DNA of 64,000 bases from Anthonomus grandis grandis (GCF_022605725.1 NC_065549.1:31635690-31699689), one strand, 5' to 3'; numbered from the stretch's first letter, positions 1-12,485 are shown. The notes: a model not told the origin generated them from the sequence alone. Made by a program: numbers and translations.

Positions 1-1
1 A

Positions 2-280
2 TTTCTAGTGGGTCATGGTAATTTTAATAAATATTTACATAAATTAGGAATAAATGACTCATATATATGTAACTTTGACAACCAGTCAATTGATGATTTG
101 AACCATATTTTATTTGAATGTAAAAATAATATGGACGCAGTGATGTTTCTGCATAATAAATTGAAAGAGCTTGGCTTGCTTCCTATGTGTCATACTTCAC
201 TTATGGCAAACGTAATTGCCGACGATAGAATGGAGTCTATTTTCATAAAATTTTTGAAATTGTCCAAAAGGAAAATATAA
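2..280 (+). pseudogene. 3' end of a LINE ORF2 (truncated by window start)
   Basis: The frame enters from before the window and ends at a TAA after 92 codons. It carries GHGNFNKYLHKLG followed about 30 residues later by LNHILFEC. This is the H/C-rich C-terminal end of reverse-transcriptase ORFs in the R1/Jockey/LOA group of non-LTR retrotransposons, where a GHG.F..YLhr.g motif precedes an H-x4-C zinc-knuckle-like pair. The first cysteines of the usual knuckle are partly lost (only C in YICNF is present). Reverse transcriptase and endonuclease domains would lie upstream, outside the window. I infer a LINE tail. The clade cannot be fixed from this piece. Confidence 0.7.
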
Positions 281-630
281 CTTGAACGTATATGCACTAG
301 TTAATAATTTTAGTTACTTAGAGATCCCTTTGTTTTTTCCCTATTGTTTACCTACCTATCCGAGCCCCCCTATGTTCTGTTTTAAAAAATGTCCTGCATT
401 GGCTCCAGGACGAGAAGCGTGTGACCCTGTCTAAGATCCCTAGTATTAATATTTCTTGCACTATTCCTTTTTTTGTACTCTTTTTATTAGATACAATGTC
501 ATACTACCCAATAGTATAATTATTTAAATACTATATTAGCAACCTGTTCTATTATGAATGAGTTCCTATATTGGAACACGTGGCTAAATATGCCAAGCAC
601 AAGGCCAAAAAACGAAAAAAAAATATTTTG
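281..630 (+). other. Probable 3' UTR and A-rich tail of the preceding LINE
   Basis: Non-coding sequence that directly follows the LINE stop codon. It ends in an A-rich stretch near 607-622 (AAAAAACGAAAAAAAAA), as expected for a poly(A)-type LINE 3' end. The boundary is approximate. No target-site duplication can be tested because the 5' end lies outside the window. Confidence 0.4.
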
Positions 631-719
631 TTATTATGCACATATATTTATATTTGTTGAATAAATTAAATTAAAAATAAATTAAATTTAAGTGTCACAC
701 TAAGGGTTCGAACCATATA

Positions 720-1575
720 CAGGGTGTCCCGTAAATAGTGGTCCAAATGAAAACTGCTAATAGATTGGACTATCTCCAATCAGAATAATCCAACATAGCT
801 CTAACAAAAGTGTTACGGTTTTCGAGATATTTTGATTTTTGCGAAATTTTAAGAAATACCTACCTGTAATCAGTTTTTTTATGGTGCGTCACTAAATGAA
901 AAAAAAATCACAATTTCTTCGGTTGGATATTATTTGCCGATAGATGCGCTTTATGATGCGTATTAAAATTTTTCAGTTATGCAAATATTTTTCACAGGAA
1001 AAATTTTTGAAATTGCAGTATCGGATTTTTTTTTCTTTTCAAAAAGTCTGAAGTCCTATGAAGCAATAAAATAATAATAGAATCTTGGTGCCCATTAGCG
1101 TAAAAACTTATTTATTCCATGCCGTATTAAAGACAAAAACTTTTTGAATTGAGCAGCAGTTTGGATGCGCTCGCGCAGATTTTCAATGTTTTGTCTCCTG
1201 TATACAATTTCTTTGAGTCATCCCCAGTAAAAAAAATCAAGAGGATTTAGGTCAGGTGACCGTGGGGGCCAGAGTATAGGTCCTAGACGTCCGATCCATC
1301 GGTTAGGGTAGGATTCATTTAAAAAATTTCTAACTTGCACACCGCAGTGCGCAGGACATCCGTCGTGTTGCAGCCACATATTTCTGCGAATGTCTAAAGG
1401 AACATTTTCCAAAAGGATGGAGAGAATATTTTGCAAAAAATGGAGATAATATTTAGCATTGAGATTTTGCGGCAACTCAAACGGTCCTATAATTTTATCA
1501 TTAATAATCCCTGTCTACAAATTGATTTTAAATTGGTATTGCGATTTATCTTCACTATTAATATGTGGATTTTCC
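720..1575 (+). repeat. Left arm of the mariner palindrome
   Basis: Inverted copy of 2281-3337 with scattered substitutions. The outer ~430 bp is non-coding 3' flank, and the inner part encodes the transposase C-terminal half on the minus strand. Homology to the other arm stops sharply at 1575, pairing with 2281. Confidence 0.8.
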
Positions 1576-2105
1576 AATTGCCAGCTATGTAAATTATGGA
1601 GATTAAAAAATCCATCTTTGCGGCAGGTTGATTCGTCGCCCCACAAGATATTTTTAAACCAATTTCCATCTCGCATCCTTCTCAACATCGTACGACAAAA
1701 ATCTACTCTTGCTTCATAGTCTCTTGGTTCGAGAGTCTGAACGCGCTGCACATGATACGGATGGAACCCATAAGTTCGTTTTAAAATTTTTTGAACTCTG
1801 CTTTTGGATATACCTGTACGGTGTTCTATGGCGCGTACCGAGGTACTGGGATCCGCATCTCTCTCCTCCAAAACTTCCTCTTCTCCTTCTAAATGCGGCC
1901 TACCTTCACGAGCGCCACCTACGCCTTTTCCAGGAAATCTTCCTTCGAGCAATGCAGCATGCACCCTAATAAAAACTTGGTGGTCTGGATGACGAGCGTT
2001 AGGGTACCTTTCTCTGTATAATTCAGAGGCTGCCCTGGCGTTTCCTTCACACAAGCCGTAAATGAAGTGCATATTTGCATACTCAAGTGATGTGTATTGC
2101 GCCAT
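1149..2105 (-). pseudogene. Mariner-like transposase (DUF4817 type), left copy
   Basis: It starts at MAQYTSLEYANMHFIYG, followed by GNARAASELYRERYPNARHP. This is the DUF4817 helix-turn-helix seen at the N-terminus of a large insect Tc1/mariner group. A second HTH-like segment ends in HPYHVQRVQ, then comes the first catalytic Asp in WGDEST. The second Asp is in QHDGCPAH and the third in RSPDLNPLDFFYW, with 36 residues between them. Comparison with the right copy shows two in-frame nonsense changes: TGG to TAG near 1500, and a TGA after FFYWG near 1217. The last ~60 codons were removed by the deletion at 1148/1149. It is non-functional. Family assignment is strong; the symbol is left blank because no named element is recognised. 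Confidence 0.85.
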
Positions 2106-2280
2106 ACTAACAACTAGAGGTATTAAAAAACTTTAAGCTTAAGTTAGTGCCAAGTTTTCATCGGTGACAATATTAATATCGCTGTCATAGGTCATAGATA
2201 AGAAATATAAGTATGTTATTAGATGGGCAACTGCCTATATACGGGCTTGGCTGTTGTACCCTTCGCGCCCTCCAGCGTCC

Positions 2281-2798
2281 GGAAAATCCACATATTAATA
2301 GAGAAGATAAATCGCAATACCAATTTAAAATCATTTTGTGGACAGGGATTATTAATGGTGAAATTATAGGACCGTTTGAGTTGCCGCAAAATCTCAATGC
2401 TGAATATTATCTCCATTTTTTGCAAAATATTCTCCCCATCCTTTTGGAAAATGTTCCATGACATTCGCAGAAATATGTGGCTGCAACACGACGGATGTCC
2501 TGCGCATTACGGTGTGCAAGTTAGAAATTTTTTTAATGAATCCTACCCTAACCGATGGATCGGACGTCTAGGACCTATACTGTAGCCCCCACGGTCACCT
2601 GACCTAAATCCTCTTGATTTTTTTTACTGGGTATGCCTCAAAGAAATTGTATACAGGAGACCCATACAAAAAATTAAAAATCTGCGCGAGCGCATCCAAA
2701 CTGCTGCTCAAGAGTTAAATAGAGCTGGCCACGCTCAACGGATTAAGCGATCCTTTATAAAATTAGCAGGTGGTGGCCATTTTGAACACCTTTTGTAA
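2281..2798 (+). pseudogene. Mariner-like transposase, C-terminal half, right copy
   Basis: The plus strand reads from ENPHINREDKSQYQF, about 40 residues past the first catalytic Asp, to the natural end GGHFEHLL and a TAA at 2796. It has a frameshift near 2460 (after LLENVP) and an in-frame TAG at about 2583, where the left copy has Trp in ILWPPRSPD. Second and third catalytic Asp are visible (QHDGCPAH and SPDLNPLDFF). The N-terminal half, including the HTH and first Asp, is absent because the arm begins at the palindrome junction. It preserves the C-terminal tail that the left copy has lost. Confidence 0.85.
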
Positions 2799-3337
2799 AA
2801 TTGCAAAACACAAATAAACCGAATTAATTTGCATCGAAAAAAAAAAACGATTTTTTTTCACAAAATAGTTCTTTCGGCATTAAAACAACCATTTTTTTTT
2901 TAGGTTTTTTTTGAAAATTCAAAAAGTTTTTGTCTTTAATACGGCATGGAATAAATAATTTTTTACGCTAATGGGCACCAAGATTCTTTTATTATTTTAT
3001 TGCGTCATAGGACTTCAAACTTTTTGAAAAGAAAAAAAAAATCCGATATTGCAATTTCAAAAATTTTTCCTGTGAAAAATATTTGCATAACTGAAAAATT
3101 TTAATACGCATCATAAAGCGCATCTATGGAAAATAATATCCAACCGAAGAAATTGTGATTTTTTTCATTTAGTGACACACCATAAAAAAACTGATTACAG
3201 GTACACATATTTCTTAAAATTTCGCAAAAATCAAAATATCTCGAAAACCGTAACACTTTTGTTAGAGCTATGTTGGATTGTTCTGATTGGAAATAGTCCA
3301 ATCTATTAGGAGTTTTCATTTGGGCCACTATTTACGG
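2281..3337 (-). repeat. Right arm of the mariner palindrome
   Basis: Inverted counterpart of 720-1575. It is longer because it keeps the ~200 bp (about 2710-2910) that was deleted from the left arm. It ends within the TIR at TTTACGG, after which the expected terminal bases are missing. Confidence 0.8.
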
Positions 3338-5530
3338 TATAGTACTAACAATCAAGAAGCTGGAACTTAATGTAAATATTATAATTTTGAAAATTGATTG
3401 ACTGCAAATTTTAATGTTGAATTGAAATGAATATAATTTTTTTAAAATTATTAAAACAAAATAAAAGTAACATATTATGAATATAATAATCACATAAACT
3501 TAAATTTCCTGAGAAAATATTCAATATTTCATTAAGCAACGCTTCATCACATAATATTTATTTATTCCTAGCGACAAAAATCTACTCATCGAGTTTAAAA
3601 TATTTTTATGAAGAATTCCAATACAAAAAAAAAACATCCCTCGATCCAAAATGTAAGATGGGTTGCGCAAGGACCATTTGCTGTACACACGAAGAACTTT
3701 CAGCAACATTTCAGTTTCAGTTGCCGCATGGTTTTTGCAATGACTGCACCGAGTCGGATAAGGGTGGCGCGAGTTCGGCCGAGTTTAGCCGACAATGCGG
3801 GGTTTAAATAAAAGCAGCAGGTGAGTGGAGTTTTAATAAATAATTCCAAACGAACTCTATAAAATCAATGAAAAATATTTTGTTATATTTCACCTATTTG
3901 AAATTTCTTTTTCTAATAATTGAATTATAATCTACTTATTAATTTTTTGTTTTTTAGATATCTGATAATAGGACATTTAGATATATAAAATTCCAAAAAA
4001 AGTATTTACTATAATACTTTATACAAACTATATTATTATATACTTTATACAAATTAATAATTTTAAACATTGTTTTTTCCCCTCTGCTTGGTAGTCTACT
4101 CTGTATATACATGATTAACTTTTTTGTATGAAATACATTATATATAATTAATTAATAATAAGCGATGGAAGAAATGTTTTGTTCTAATAAAATAATATTA
4201 GTGGTATCGTGTAAAAAATATAATTTTCCACCTCAAGCAAAAATGTTGCTTTAATAGAAATACTTTTAAATTTGTTTTTTATAAATATGCTTTAAAATCT
4301 TAATATTTAAAATTATTGAAAATCCACCAATTTAGATTTGTTTCTACAGTAAATAGTGCTTTTTTTTCTGACACAATCTCTATAGTTGCCTGCCTCTCTG
4401 TGGCATAAATTCTAATTAAGAAGGTATGTAATGTTTGCTACGTGCAGTAGTCTTGCAGTATATTAGTTTTTTTCAGTTTTTTTGGTTTCTGGGTGCTACA
4501 TCGCTTCCAGTTGTTAATTATTTCTCTACGAGTATGCTTTACATTTTTTAATGTGTAGTGTCTCGTTAACAATTTGTTCTGATTTAGAACGTCTTGATTA
4601 GTATTTAACTTTAAAAATTAAAACCAAAATAAAAACATGTATTCAGATAAAGTAAATTTTGGTATAGTTTTTTGAAACATATATAATTTTTTACCTTATG
4701 ACGATTGAGATTAATAATTATTAAACGTAAATTTGAAGAACGTTAAAATTATCATCGTCATATATAAAGTTTTGAACTATGTGACTTTAACTGATATTGG
4801 GGTAGTTTAATGTTTTATTAATTTAAAAACTATTTCAAATGTACATATCACAGCACTGTTATATTAACTAGGCCCATATTTCTAAATGTATTGTATACGA
4901 TATTGTATATTGTAAAGGTAATAATTATATATGAGTATATTTAGTATAAAAAATGGTATTTAATTTAAAGATGCATAATTTCATAGACGTTTATCAAGAT
5001 AAACAGCTTATAATAAAAAATATTTTAATATAAAAATTATTCACTTTAATGCCCAAAGCTTGCCTAAAAACTTGGATACATTTTTGGTATTTTTATCGCA
5101 GTTTAGGGATATATTTGACATTTTAATTTTTAGCGAGACCTTTAAAGTGTAAGATACAAAAACGTTAAATTTAGAGGGACATGATTTAATGTATAACGAA
5201 GGCAATATAAACAACTGACGAAAAACTGACGAAACGATAATAATTTATGTAAAGTTTTCTTTTTTGTATACTTATACTATAGTATACCAAAGTAGTAGCA
5301 TATACAATAGAGAATATTGGTCAAGTCAAAACAATGAATTGGGCATTATGTACATTATGTATGCATACACTATGTAGGCATTATGTATTATGTACATACA
5401 AATTAAAAAAACTTATCTTAATAGCTATATATAGGCTGCCGAGGACGAGAGACACTGGGGGCATGATATTTAATATATCTTTTATTACTCAAGAAACTTA
5501 GACGAAACGTCTGTCTACGGATCTTAGCAG
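3338..5530. other. AT-rich spacer, no gene recognised
   Basis: Mostly AT-rich with stop codons in all frames. A GC-richer patch at about 3690-3830 reads through PSRIRVARVRPSLADNAG on the plus strand and is followed by CAGCAGGTGAGTGG, which resembles a splice donor. I do not recognise the peptide. Short repeated GTATTATGTACATAC-like words occur near 5345-5400. Confidence 0.4.
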
Positions 5531-5538
5531 GTGATATA
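5531..5538. repeat. Left target-site duplication of the hAT element
   Basis: GTGATATA, immediately before the terminal CAGGGCCG. The identical octamer follows the right end at 9262-9269. Eight bp is the hAT standard. Confidence 0.93.
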
Positions 5539-8500
5539 CAGGGCCGTTATTAGGGTATCTGCCGCCCGGGTGCGAAAAAAATTTTGCCGCCCGTCCTTTA
5601 CCCCATCGAATCCGGCCTTTGATAAACATTTGTAAATAAATAACTTGAAATAATTTAACGTTAAAAAAACAACATTTTAGAAACATAAACACTTACTTTA
5701 TATTAAATCATAATTTTATTTACAATTTATTTGTAATGTAATGTATTTACAAATAAGTTGTAATTAAATACATACATACATATTACTTACATACGCAACA
5801 TGCACTTTATGATATGTATATGTATACATAAAGGGGCAGGTAGCTAACATATCCAATGATTATACAAAGTTTGCTTTTCTCGCTTTTTTTAATGCAAATG
5901 TTTTGACAATATTAGACACATCTATATTTTCTGCAATTTCTTTTTCAATACTAATTATTGATAAGTCAGAAAGCCTCTCTTGACCCAATGTGGATCGTAA
6001 ATAATTTTTTATTATTTTGAGTTTAGAAAAGCTTCTTTCTCCACTAGCTACTGTGACAAATAATGTTAAGAAAATTCAAATGGAAATTACTAAATTGGGA
6101 AAAACATAGATGAGGTTATTTACAAATAGGTAGGTAAGAACATTTAAGGCATTCATTTCAGGGGAAAAATAGGGTGCAACATTATCAATTTCATCAGATA
6201 AATCTTGAGCTAAAATATCTTTTTCATTTTTTGATGGATCATATAAAATTTTCTCAAGAGCTTCACATTTTGCAAACCTAATTGATTTTTCTGTTTGGAG
6301 AAAGCTATGTAAGTTGTTAAGAAAATTAAACAACGTATCATGTTGCTTCATTTGCTCGAATTTTTCTTCCAATTTTAATAATGTAGTATCAAATATAACA
6401 AAATAAAAATTAATTTTAAACTGATCAACTGGATTTTTAGGGGCCTCGTCTACACACTCATAGTCAAATAAACGCTTTTTTGTTTGGGGTCTAACAATAT
6501 GAATCGGAGGAAACGAAGGGTCGCAATCAATATCTTCGGCAACTTTTTTGGCCTCCTCTAAAATATCAGTGAAACCTTCATTTGATCTAATACTAGATAT
6601 ATATGTTTTAGTCTGTTTTAAGATTAAAATAATATTAGGTAGGGCAACATCGGATTCCTGCATCACTTTACTTGCAATATTAATTTTTGTTAACACATTA
6701 TACCATATAATAATGGAACAAATAAATTTAAATGACTTAATTTTTAAGAGTAATGAATTAGCCATAGTTTTGGTATCGGAGTCCCTATTATTATCAGAGT
6801 AAAGTGCAAATAAAGCGTCATATATTTTCCCTAAATTATGTCTAAGAACTTTCAGAGCATCTATTCTGCTTTCCTATCTAGTACTAGAAAGAGGTTTTAG
6901 TGTTAACGTTGGGATTTCATCTTTTAAAACTTGCCAACGTTTAGTTGATGCGGAGAAAAAAACGTAAAGTTCCTGCACAATAGCAAAGAAACTTGTAATT
7001 TCTAAAGATGCTTTTGCAGCGTCATTAACAACTAAATTTAAGCTATGGGCTGCACAAGGCACGTAAAAAGCTCTAGGGTTCAATTCAATAATTTTTTTTT
7101 GTAAACCATTATTGCGACCCTTCATATTCGCTCCATTATCATATCCCTGACCCCTTAAATCGCCTAAACAAATGTTGTGAGTCTCCAAAAAATCCAATAA
7201 AACATTAGTTAAGCCTTGTCTTGTCCAATTTGATATTGAAATGAATCCCAAAAAATGCTTTCTAATTTCGATTTGCTTTGATGTATTATTTAATAAAACA
7301 AACCTTATTACAATAGTTAGTTGGTCTTGATGACTTGCGTCAGGAGTCGTATCCAAAATAATTGAAAAATATTTACTGGCATTTTGATGGCATATTTGAT
7401 GGAGTTCTTTTAATCCTGTTAATGTGATCGCATATTGTTTCATTAAAATTGGCAATTGTTTCGATTAATTTTAAAAAGTTTCCGTTTTGTTGGTCGTATA
7501 TCTTGTTATTTTCACCACTAAAACTCAAATTTTGACCGGCTAAAAACTTGACAACATAAATTATAATTTTCAAAACAGAAACCCATCTATCTTTTTCCAT
7601 GTTTATTAATTTTTCGTTTAGTGAATCAGTTGTCGTTTTAGAAGAAATTGATTGTTTCAAATCAAGCCAAGATTTTGTATTACAAATATGCCCCTTTGAC
7701 TTTTCATGTCTTTCTATAAGTTGACTTAAATGTCTCCAATCGTTATAACCCTCAACCAAACCACTACGACGAGAAAAAGTTATAGCAAGGAAAACAATAT
7801 ACACAATCTTTTGATTTAGAATATACTAGCCAAACCCTCGGAATTATTTCTCCATTACACATTTTTTTTTATAATAAATAGATGAGAATCCTCTATTGTC
7901 TTTATTTAAGGGAAACGTCATATCAGCCTCCGTTAGTTGCGTAGGCCCTAACTCTATCAGAGTTAATTTAATTTTATCCAATAAAACATTTGGCCAATAG
8001 CCAGGATCCTTACAAACATTAATGTTTTCAAAGCTTACTTCAGATCCTTGTTCTGCTAATAAAACTTTCACTATAGTTTTGGTATTCAATGAGTTCTCTT
8101 TCTCTTCTCCGCTATTGACCACTATACATATAGTCTCCATCACATTTTCATCTCAGGCTTGGGAACTTGATGGTTTGTCATGTGATCTTGTTGGGATTAA
8201 AAACGCTTGGAGTGAACTGCAAGCCTTTTTAGTTAATTCTTTTTTACGCTTTTGTTTTCTGTACTGTGCTCCAGAAAGCTTTTTTCGATTATCAGACATC
8301 TATAATAAAACAAATCCAAAATTAAAATAAATCCAAGTTATCCTATATTTTGCCTGAATGAATAAAGAGATATATTTTTAACGTTTCAAATAAAAAAAAA
8401 TTAATATTAAGATTAAATGCTACTTTTTTATTAAGCAAATAACTAATATTTGGTGAGTATAAGGTGAGTAGCCAAACGGAATTACTGGATGCGTGCGACT

Positions 8501-9261
8501 ACTGGCTATTCATAACGCATATAATTTTTTTATTTTTTTCCTCAAGTTCAAAATTAATTATTTTTTTTTAGTTATTATATTATTTGACTCTAAATAAGTC
8601 AACATTACTTTTTAAAAGGAGTAAGGAGTAATAGGTATCTAAAAAAAGGAAAAAAAAACTCCTTAAATTTCAGGAAAAATAAAAAAATATTATGCATTAT
8701 AAATAGGCAGTAGGTTCAATCATCCACCATTTCCGTTTGGCTACCCATTTTCCAAACATCATAGAGATACTTACCTTTTTAATTTTTATTGTCTGTTTTA
8801 CCACAATATTAAACAAAAGCTTTTAATAACGTTGCGATTTACACGACTACAGGCTACACGCTTAAAATTTAAAATGAAACAAGTGCACGCACTGCACGCA
8901 TTTATATGCCTTGACCACAGACAAGTATTATTTTCCTGAAAAATCTTCGTCGCGACATATTTTTTCCAACTCGTTGCGACCTGAAAAGGACTATAGCGTA
9001 TATCTAGGTATACCTATTAAATTTGAATCGGAAATATAACTAATAATATTTAGAATGTTATAAAGTAACTTTAATACATTAATTAATAATTAATAATATT
9101 TACATATGTAGAATATTTTAAAATAATATGTGTATAATAGTTTTTGAAACAAATTATTAAATTTTAAAAATATTTATTAAAAAAAGATTTATTTAGTTTT
9201 TTTTGGGGCCTGCCGCCCGCGTGCCACGCACCCCCTGCACCCCCGGGTCGGAACGGCCCTG
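5539..9261 (-). mobile_element. hAT transposon, full length, ZMYM1/TTF-finger type
   Basis: This is a 3,723-bp element. The left end is CAGGGCCGTTATTAGGG and the right end, read inward, is CAGGGCCGTTCCGACCC, a 10-bp perfect TIR followed by GC-rich subterminal blocks (GCCGCCCGGGTGCG at left, a related block at right). It is flanked by the perfect 8-bp duplication GTGATATA. One transposase gene lies on the minus strand, filling most of the interior. The coding region has several disabling changes, so the element is dead, but its ends and target duplication are intact. That suggests fairly recent insertion, or mobilisation in trans by a related transposase. Confidence 0.93.
5860..8299 (-). pseudogene. 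hAT transposase (ZMYM1-like / DUF4371-type), decayed
   Basis: The start is placed at 8299: MSDNRKKLSGAQYRKQKRKK is the usual beginning of this hAT family. It is followed by the TTF-type zinc-finger region (KSKDCVYCFPC, then GYNDWRHLSQLIERHEKSKGH). The RNase-H-like core follows, with LDTTPDASHQDQLT, GQGYDNGANMKG and VPCAAHSLNLVVNDAAK, and the hAT dimerisation end TVASGERSFSKLKIIKNYLR closes it. Damage: an in-frame TGA near 8153, frameshifts at about 7850 (in a poly-A run), 7780 and 7450, TRW changed to a stop near 6873, and TGA near 6074 just before the dimerisation domain. The family's key residues are otherwise readable. It is the only gene of the element. Confidence 0.9.
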
Positions 9262-9269
9262 GTGATATA
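9262..9269. repeat. Right target-site duplication of the hAT element
   Basis: GTGATATA directly after the terminal CGGCCCTG, identical to 5531-5538. Confidence 0.93.
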
Positions 9270-10434
9270 AATATGAATATAAACAATAATACAACCACAA
9301 ACAATAATGTTCAAGTGTACTAAATATAATTAAATTAAAGCTTCATGAGTCTTATAAAAATGACTACATAAGGAACCATTTTTGTTGTTGAAGTGATTTT
9401 GATACCTCGAAAGCAATTAAAATTATTCCTATTATCTACCAAATCCAAATAATAGATCATTACCCAATTATACTTTTTATAAAGTTTCCTAATAAGAACG
9501 ATAAATATCCTCTTTAAAACTCCGAAAAAAGTGAAATTTAGTTGGGAACATTTGTATACAATTGAAGATGTTAATAAAGCTTAATTATGTTTTGAAGATT
9601 CTAGATAATTATGTCGAAAAATCTGCTAAGATATTCAAGTACAAGAATAATTAAACAATACTGAATTAACCAAGATCTTTTTAAGGAAATTAAGATGAAG
9701 AATGAAACATTTAAAATATGGAAGAATGATTCTGATAATCTGCAAAAAAACAAAAAGTCTTTTAAAAAAATAGTAACAAACAACATAAAATAACAGAAAA
9801 AATGTTTAATGATTAACAAATAGCAAATAATACTAACTACAATGTGTCTCATTTTCGTATGTCTTTCTTATTGGTTATGAAAAAAATAGAAATGCGGTTT
9901 TCGATGCGACACCATGCTACTTTTTAATAAAACCAAAGATGCAATAATTAAATTTGACGTAGCTATCTTGGTTTTTGTGCTACAGGGCAATTTTGAAAAA
10001 ATTAATTTTCAGTCATCCCCTGTAACTCTGTTATTGTCAGACATATTAAAAAAATATAAACTGATACTTGTAGATTTGTTTGCGTAGAGACCCGTGACGT
10101 ACTTAAATTTTTTTAGAGATCACAGTTTTTGAGGTATTGACAAATGATTAACATTCTATTATTACTTACATAGGTATTTGATTTTTTAAGTTTTTGCTTT
10201 TTCAAAATTATTGCTAGTTTCCTTTTTGCCAAATTTAGTGCTAATATTTATTGTTATTCATTGTTTCATTATTCTTTAATATAGCTCGATTTGAAAACTT
10301 GGAGAAAAATTATATAAATACCTGCTTCATATTATCTAATGAAAATACAGACCATATCTTAGAACTCTATCTGAACGGGTCAGTTAATCTTTGCTCTAAG
10401 ATTTATATATTATTTAAGTACCTATTTTGTCATA
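9270..10434. other. AT-rich spacer, no gene recognised
   Basis: No open frame with recognisable content and no repeat termini seen. Long A/T runs and frequent stops on both strands. Confidence 0.4.
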
Positions 10435-10915
10435 CAGGGTGTCAATTTGAAAAAGGAACAAGCCTCTATATTTCTGCCTGAGTATAAAATTTAAAAATTT
10501 CAAAAAACACGTCAAATTTATTTTTGAGGGGAACATTTTTTTGCTTAATTTACAATCAAATTGCAGAAGCCCTCTGGCAGGGGCGGACATAACCTCTAAA
10601 ATCTTAAATGGAAAGGGAGATCGAGTGATACCTCATTTTAAAGGTTTTTTAATTACCTTTTCAAATATACCACATACTTTATCTTTTTGTTAATACTTTA
10701 TAAAAAACAAATTAAAACCGTAAATATATTTATTTTTTGTATAATTAACTATTATAGTATTGTAATGAATTAGAACATTAAAATGTAATAAAAGGTAATT
10801 TAATGTATAAAATGTTCAAAATGTTAAGGTGATAAATCGGGTGATCGTGTTGGCCATTCAATTGCACCTTGTCGGCCTACAAAAGCAGTACAAAAGTCAT
10901 CATTTGGTAAAAACC
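10435..10915 (-). mobile_element. 3' end of a mariner-like element
   Basis: TA followed by CAGGGTGTCAATTTGAAAAA marks a TIR of the same general class as the other mariners here. The inward sequence leads to a transposase tail on the minus strand. No matching far end is found before the LINE at 11.1 kb, so the element is truncated on that side. Confidence 0.6.
10822..10905 (-). pseudogene. Mariner-like transposase C-terminal fragment with internal deletion
   Basis: The minus strand reads AFVGRQGAIEWPTRSPDLSP, the segment around the third catalytic Asp (family consensus near IGRRGPIEWPPRSPDLTP). It then jumps directly to HFEHFIH and a stop, which matches the natural C-terminus HFEHLL of the copy at 0.7-3.3 kb. 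The roughly 60 residues normally between these motifs are deleted. Nothing upstream of this segment survives. Confidence 0.7.
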
Positions 10916-11122
10916 AGAACATTCTCTAATTCGTATGATTAGAATTTTTGTTGATGAGGAGCTTACAAAAGAAACGTATGTGCTGCTGTTCGCAATGAAA
11001 GTCACCTTAAAGAATTGCCAAAATAGAATCTCTTTGCTTTTTTTTGTATATTTCCGTTCTAATTTATTTTTTGTTACTACTGTATTGCTTTTTCTTTTAA
11101 ATCTCTATGAATAATCAAAATA

Positions 11123-12475
11123 AGGAAAATAATTTAAAAATAAGCCATACAAATGTGCGATCCTTATTACCAAGCTTTTATAAAATAAAGACATTAGAAT
11201 TAAGAATAATTAAGAGTTGGATATACTAGGGGTATCTGAGTCATGGCTTAACAATGACACAACTGATGCTAATATTCACATACAAAATTTTAATTTTTTC
11301 GAGTTGATCGGAAATCTAGAGGTGGGGGCATAGGAGTTTATATATATATATTCGGTCAGATATTGAGGCAGCGGTGATAGATGTTGTGGAGAACAAATCT
11401 GAAAGCTTTGAACAACAGGCTTATCATAAAAATTAATAAGGTTAAGATTGGATTGGATGGTATATTCTACCGTCCTCTAAACTATAACGTATTAACTGCG
11501 TTAAATCAGCTAGAAGACAGAATATCCAACGTTGCTCCTTTAACAGATAAACTAATTACAATGGGTAATATCAATATTAACCTGTTAAGACATACTAATG
11601 TTACTAACAAGTTTGACAACTGCAAGCAGGCTGTATTAAATCCCACCAGATACTCTCGAGACAAGGTTAGCTTGATCGACGTTATCATCTTGTCACATGA
11701 CCGTCTCTTAAGTGGCATGGTCCAACATCATGATATGCACGATCATTCTGATCATCAACTAATCTACTGCACTCTTACCATTAAAATATCCGCGTTTAAA
11801 CCAAAAATTATAAAATATCGTGATTTCAAGCATCTCGACATTCATATTTTTAAACAAGATCTCATAAACCTACCTTGGTGGCGAGTTTTCGACTGCGAAA
11901 ATGTTAACCAAAAAGTTTCTTTGCTTTCCGAGATGATTTTGGCCCTCTTTGAGTGTCATGCTCCAAAAATTGAAAAAAGAGTTACTAGACCTTCTTCTCC
12001 TTGGTTTACTGATGCCCTGCATGAAATGATAAAAAGCATCGCAATAACTTATTTTCTAAATATAAACGGACTAAAAGCGTACGGGACTGGGAAGCATATA
12101 AGAAAATTAAAAATCTTTTCACATCAGCCATTCGGGCGGAAAAAAAATCTTATGCTGACTATGTAAGTCATACCAAAAACTCCAAAGAAATCTGGAAGAC
12201 TCTTGACCACGTTAATATTTACAGTAGATTGAAAAGTAATATGGATATCTTAATCACTTGAGAGACGCTGACATAATTAATAAATACTTTATAGACTCAG
12301 TAAGGCAAATCTCTAATAATGTGGACTATAATACAATTTCTATGTACCTTAACACAAAATGCACCAGATCAGAATTTGAACTTGAACTCATAAACGAGGA
12401 TGAAGTCGTCTGGCTCTCTCACAAATAAAATCCAATGCGACTGGTGCAGATGGAGTTTCGCTTCTCATGCTGCGG
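11123..12475 (+). pseudogene. LINE ORF2: endonuclease domain and start of reverse transcriptase
   Basis: The beginning reads as ISHTNVRSLLPSFYKIK, then VSESWLNNDTTDAN in alternating frames, the N-terminal motif of AP-type LINE endonucleases. The open stretch at 11381-12166 continues with MGNININLLRH (GDFNIN motif, D lost), LNPTRY, LIDVIILS and HDHSDHQLIYC (the SDH catalytic motif, intact). It then runs through the linker FKHLDIHIFKQDL and SSPWFTDALHEMI. After 12166 it is frameshifted repeatedly, reaching KSNATGADGVSLLML, the first motif of the reverse transcriptase, near 12435. The endonuclease motif GDFN is altered to GNIN. Dead copy. Confidence 0.8.
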
Positions 12476-12485
12476 CTAAGTTGTA

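Larger units (their letters stand above)
720..3337. mobile_element. Palindromic Tc1/mariner-derived element (two inverted 3' halves)
   Basis: The left end is TA followed by CAGGGTGTCCCGTAAATAGT. The right end carries the inverted counterpart but has lost the last ~10 bp of the terminus. Two arms (720-1575 and 2281-3337) are inverted copies of the 3' half of one transposon, including its 3' UTR, its TIR and the transposase C-terminus. The ~705-bp centre holds the N-terminal half of the left transposase plus short unrelated sequence. The left arm lacks ~200 bp present in the right arm, with a junction at 1148/1149. So this is not an ordinary element with short TIRs but a fold-back form of a mariner, probably made by aberrant repair or template switching. 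Confidence 0.8.
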
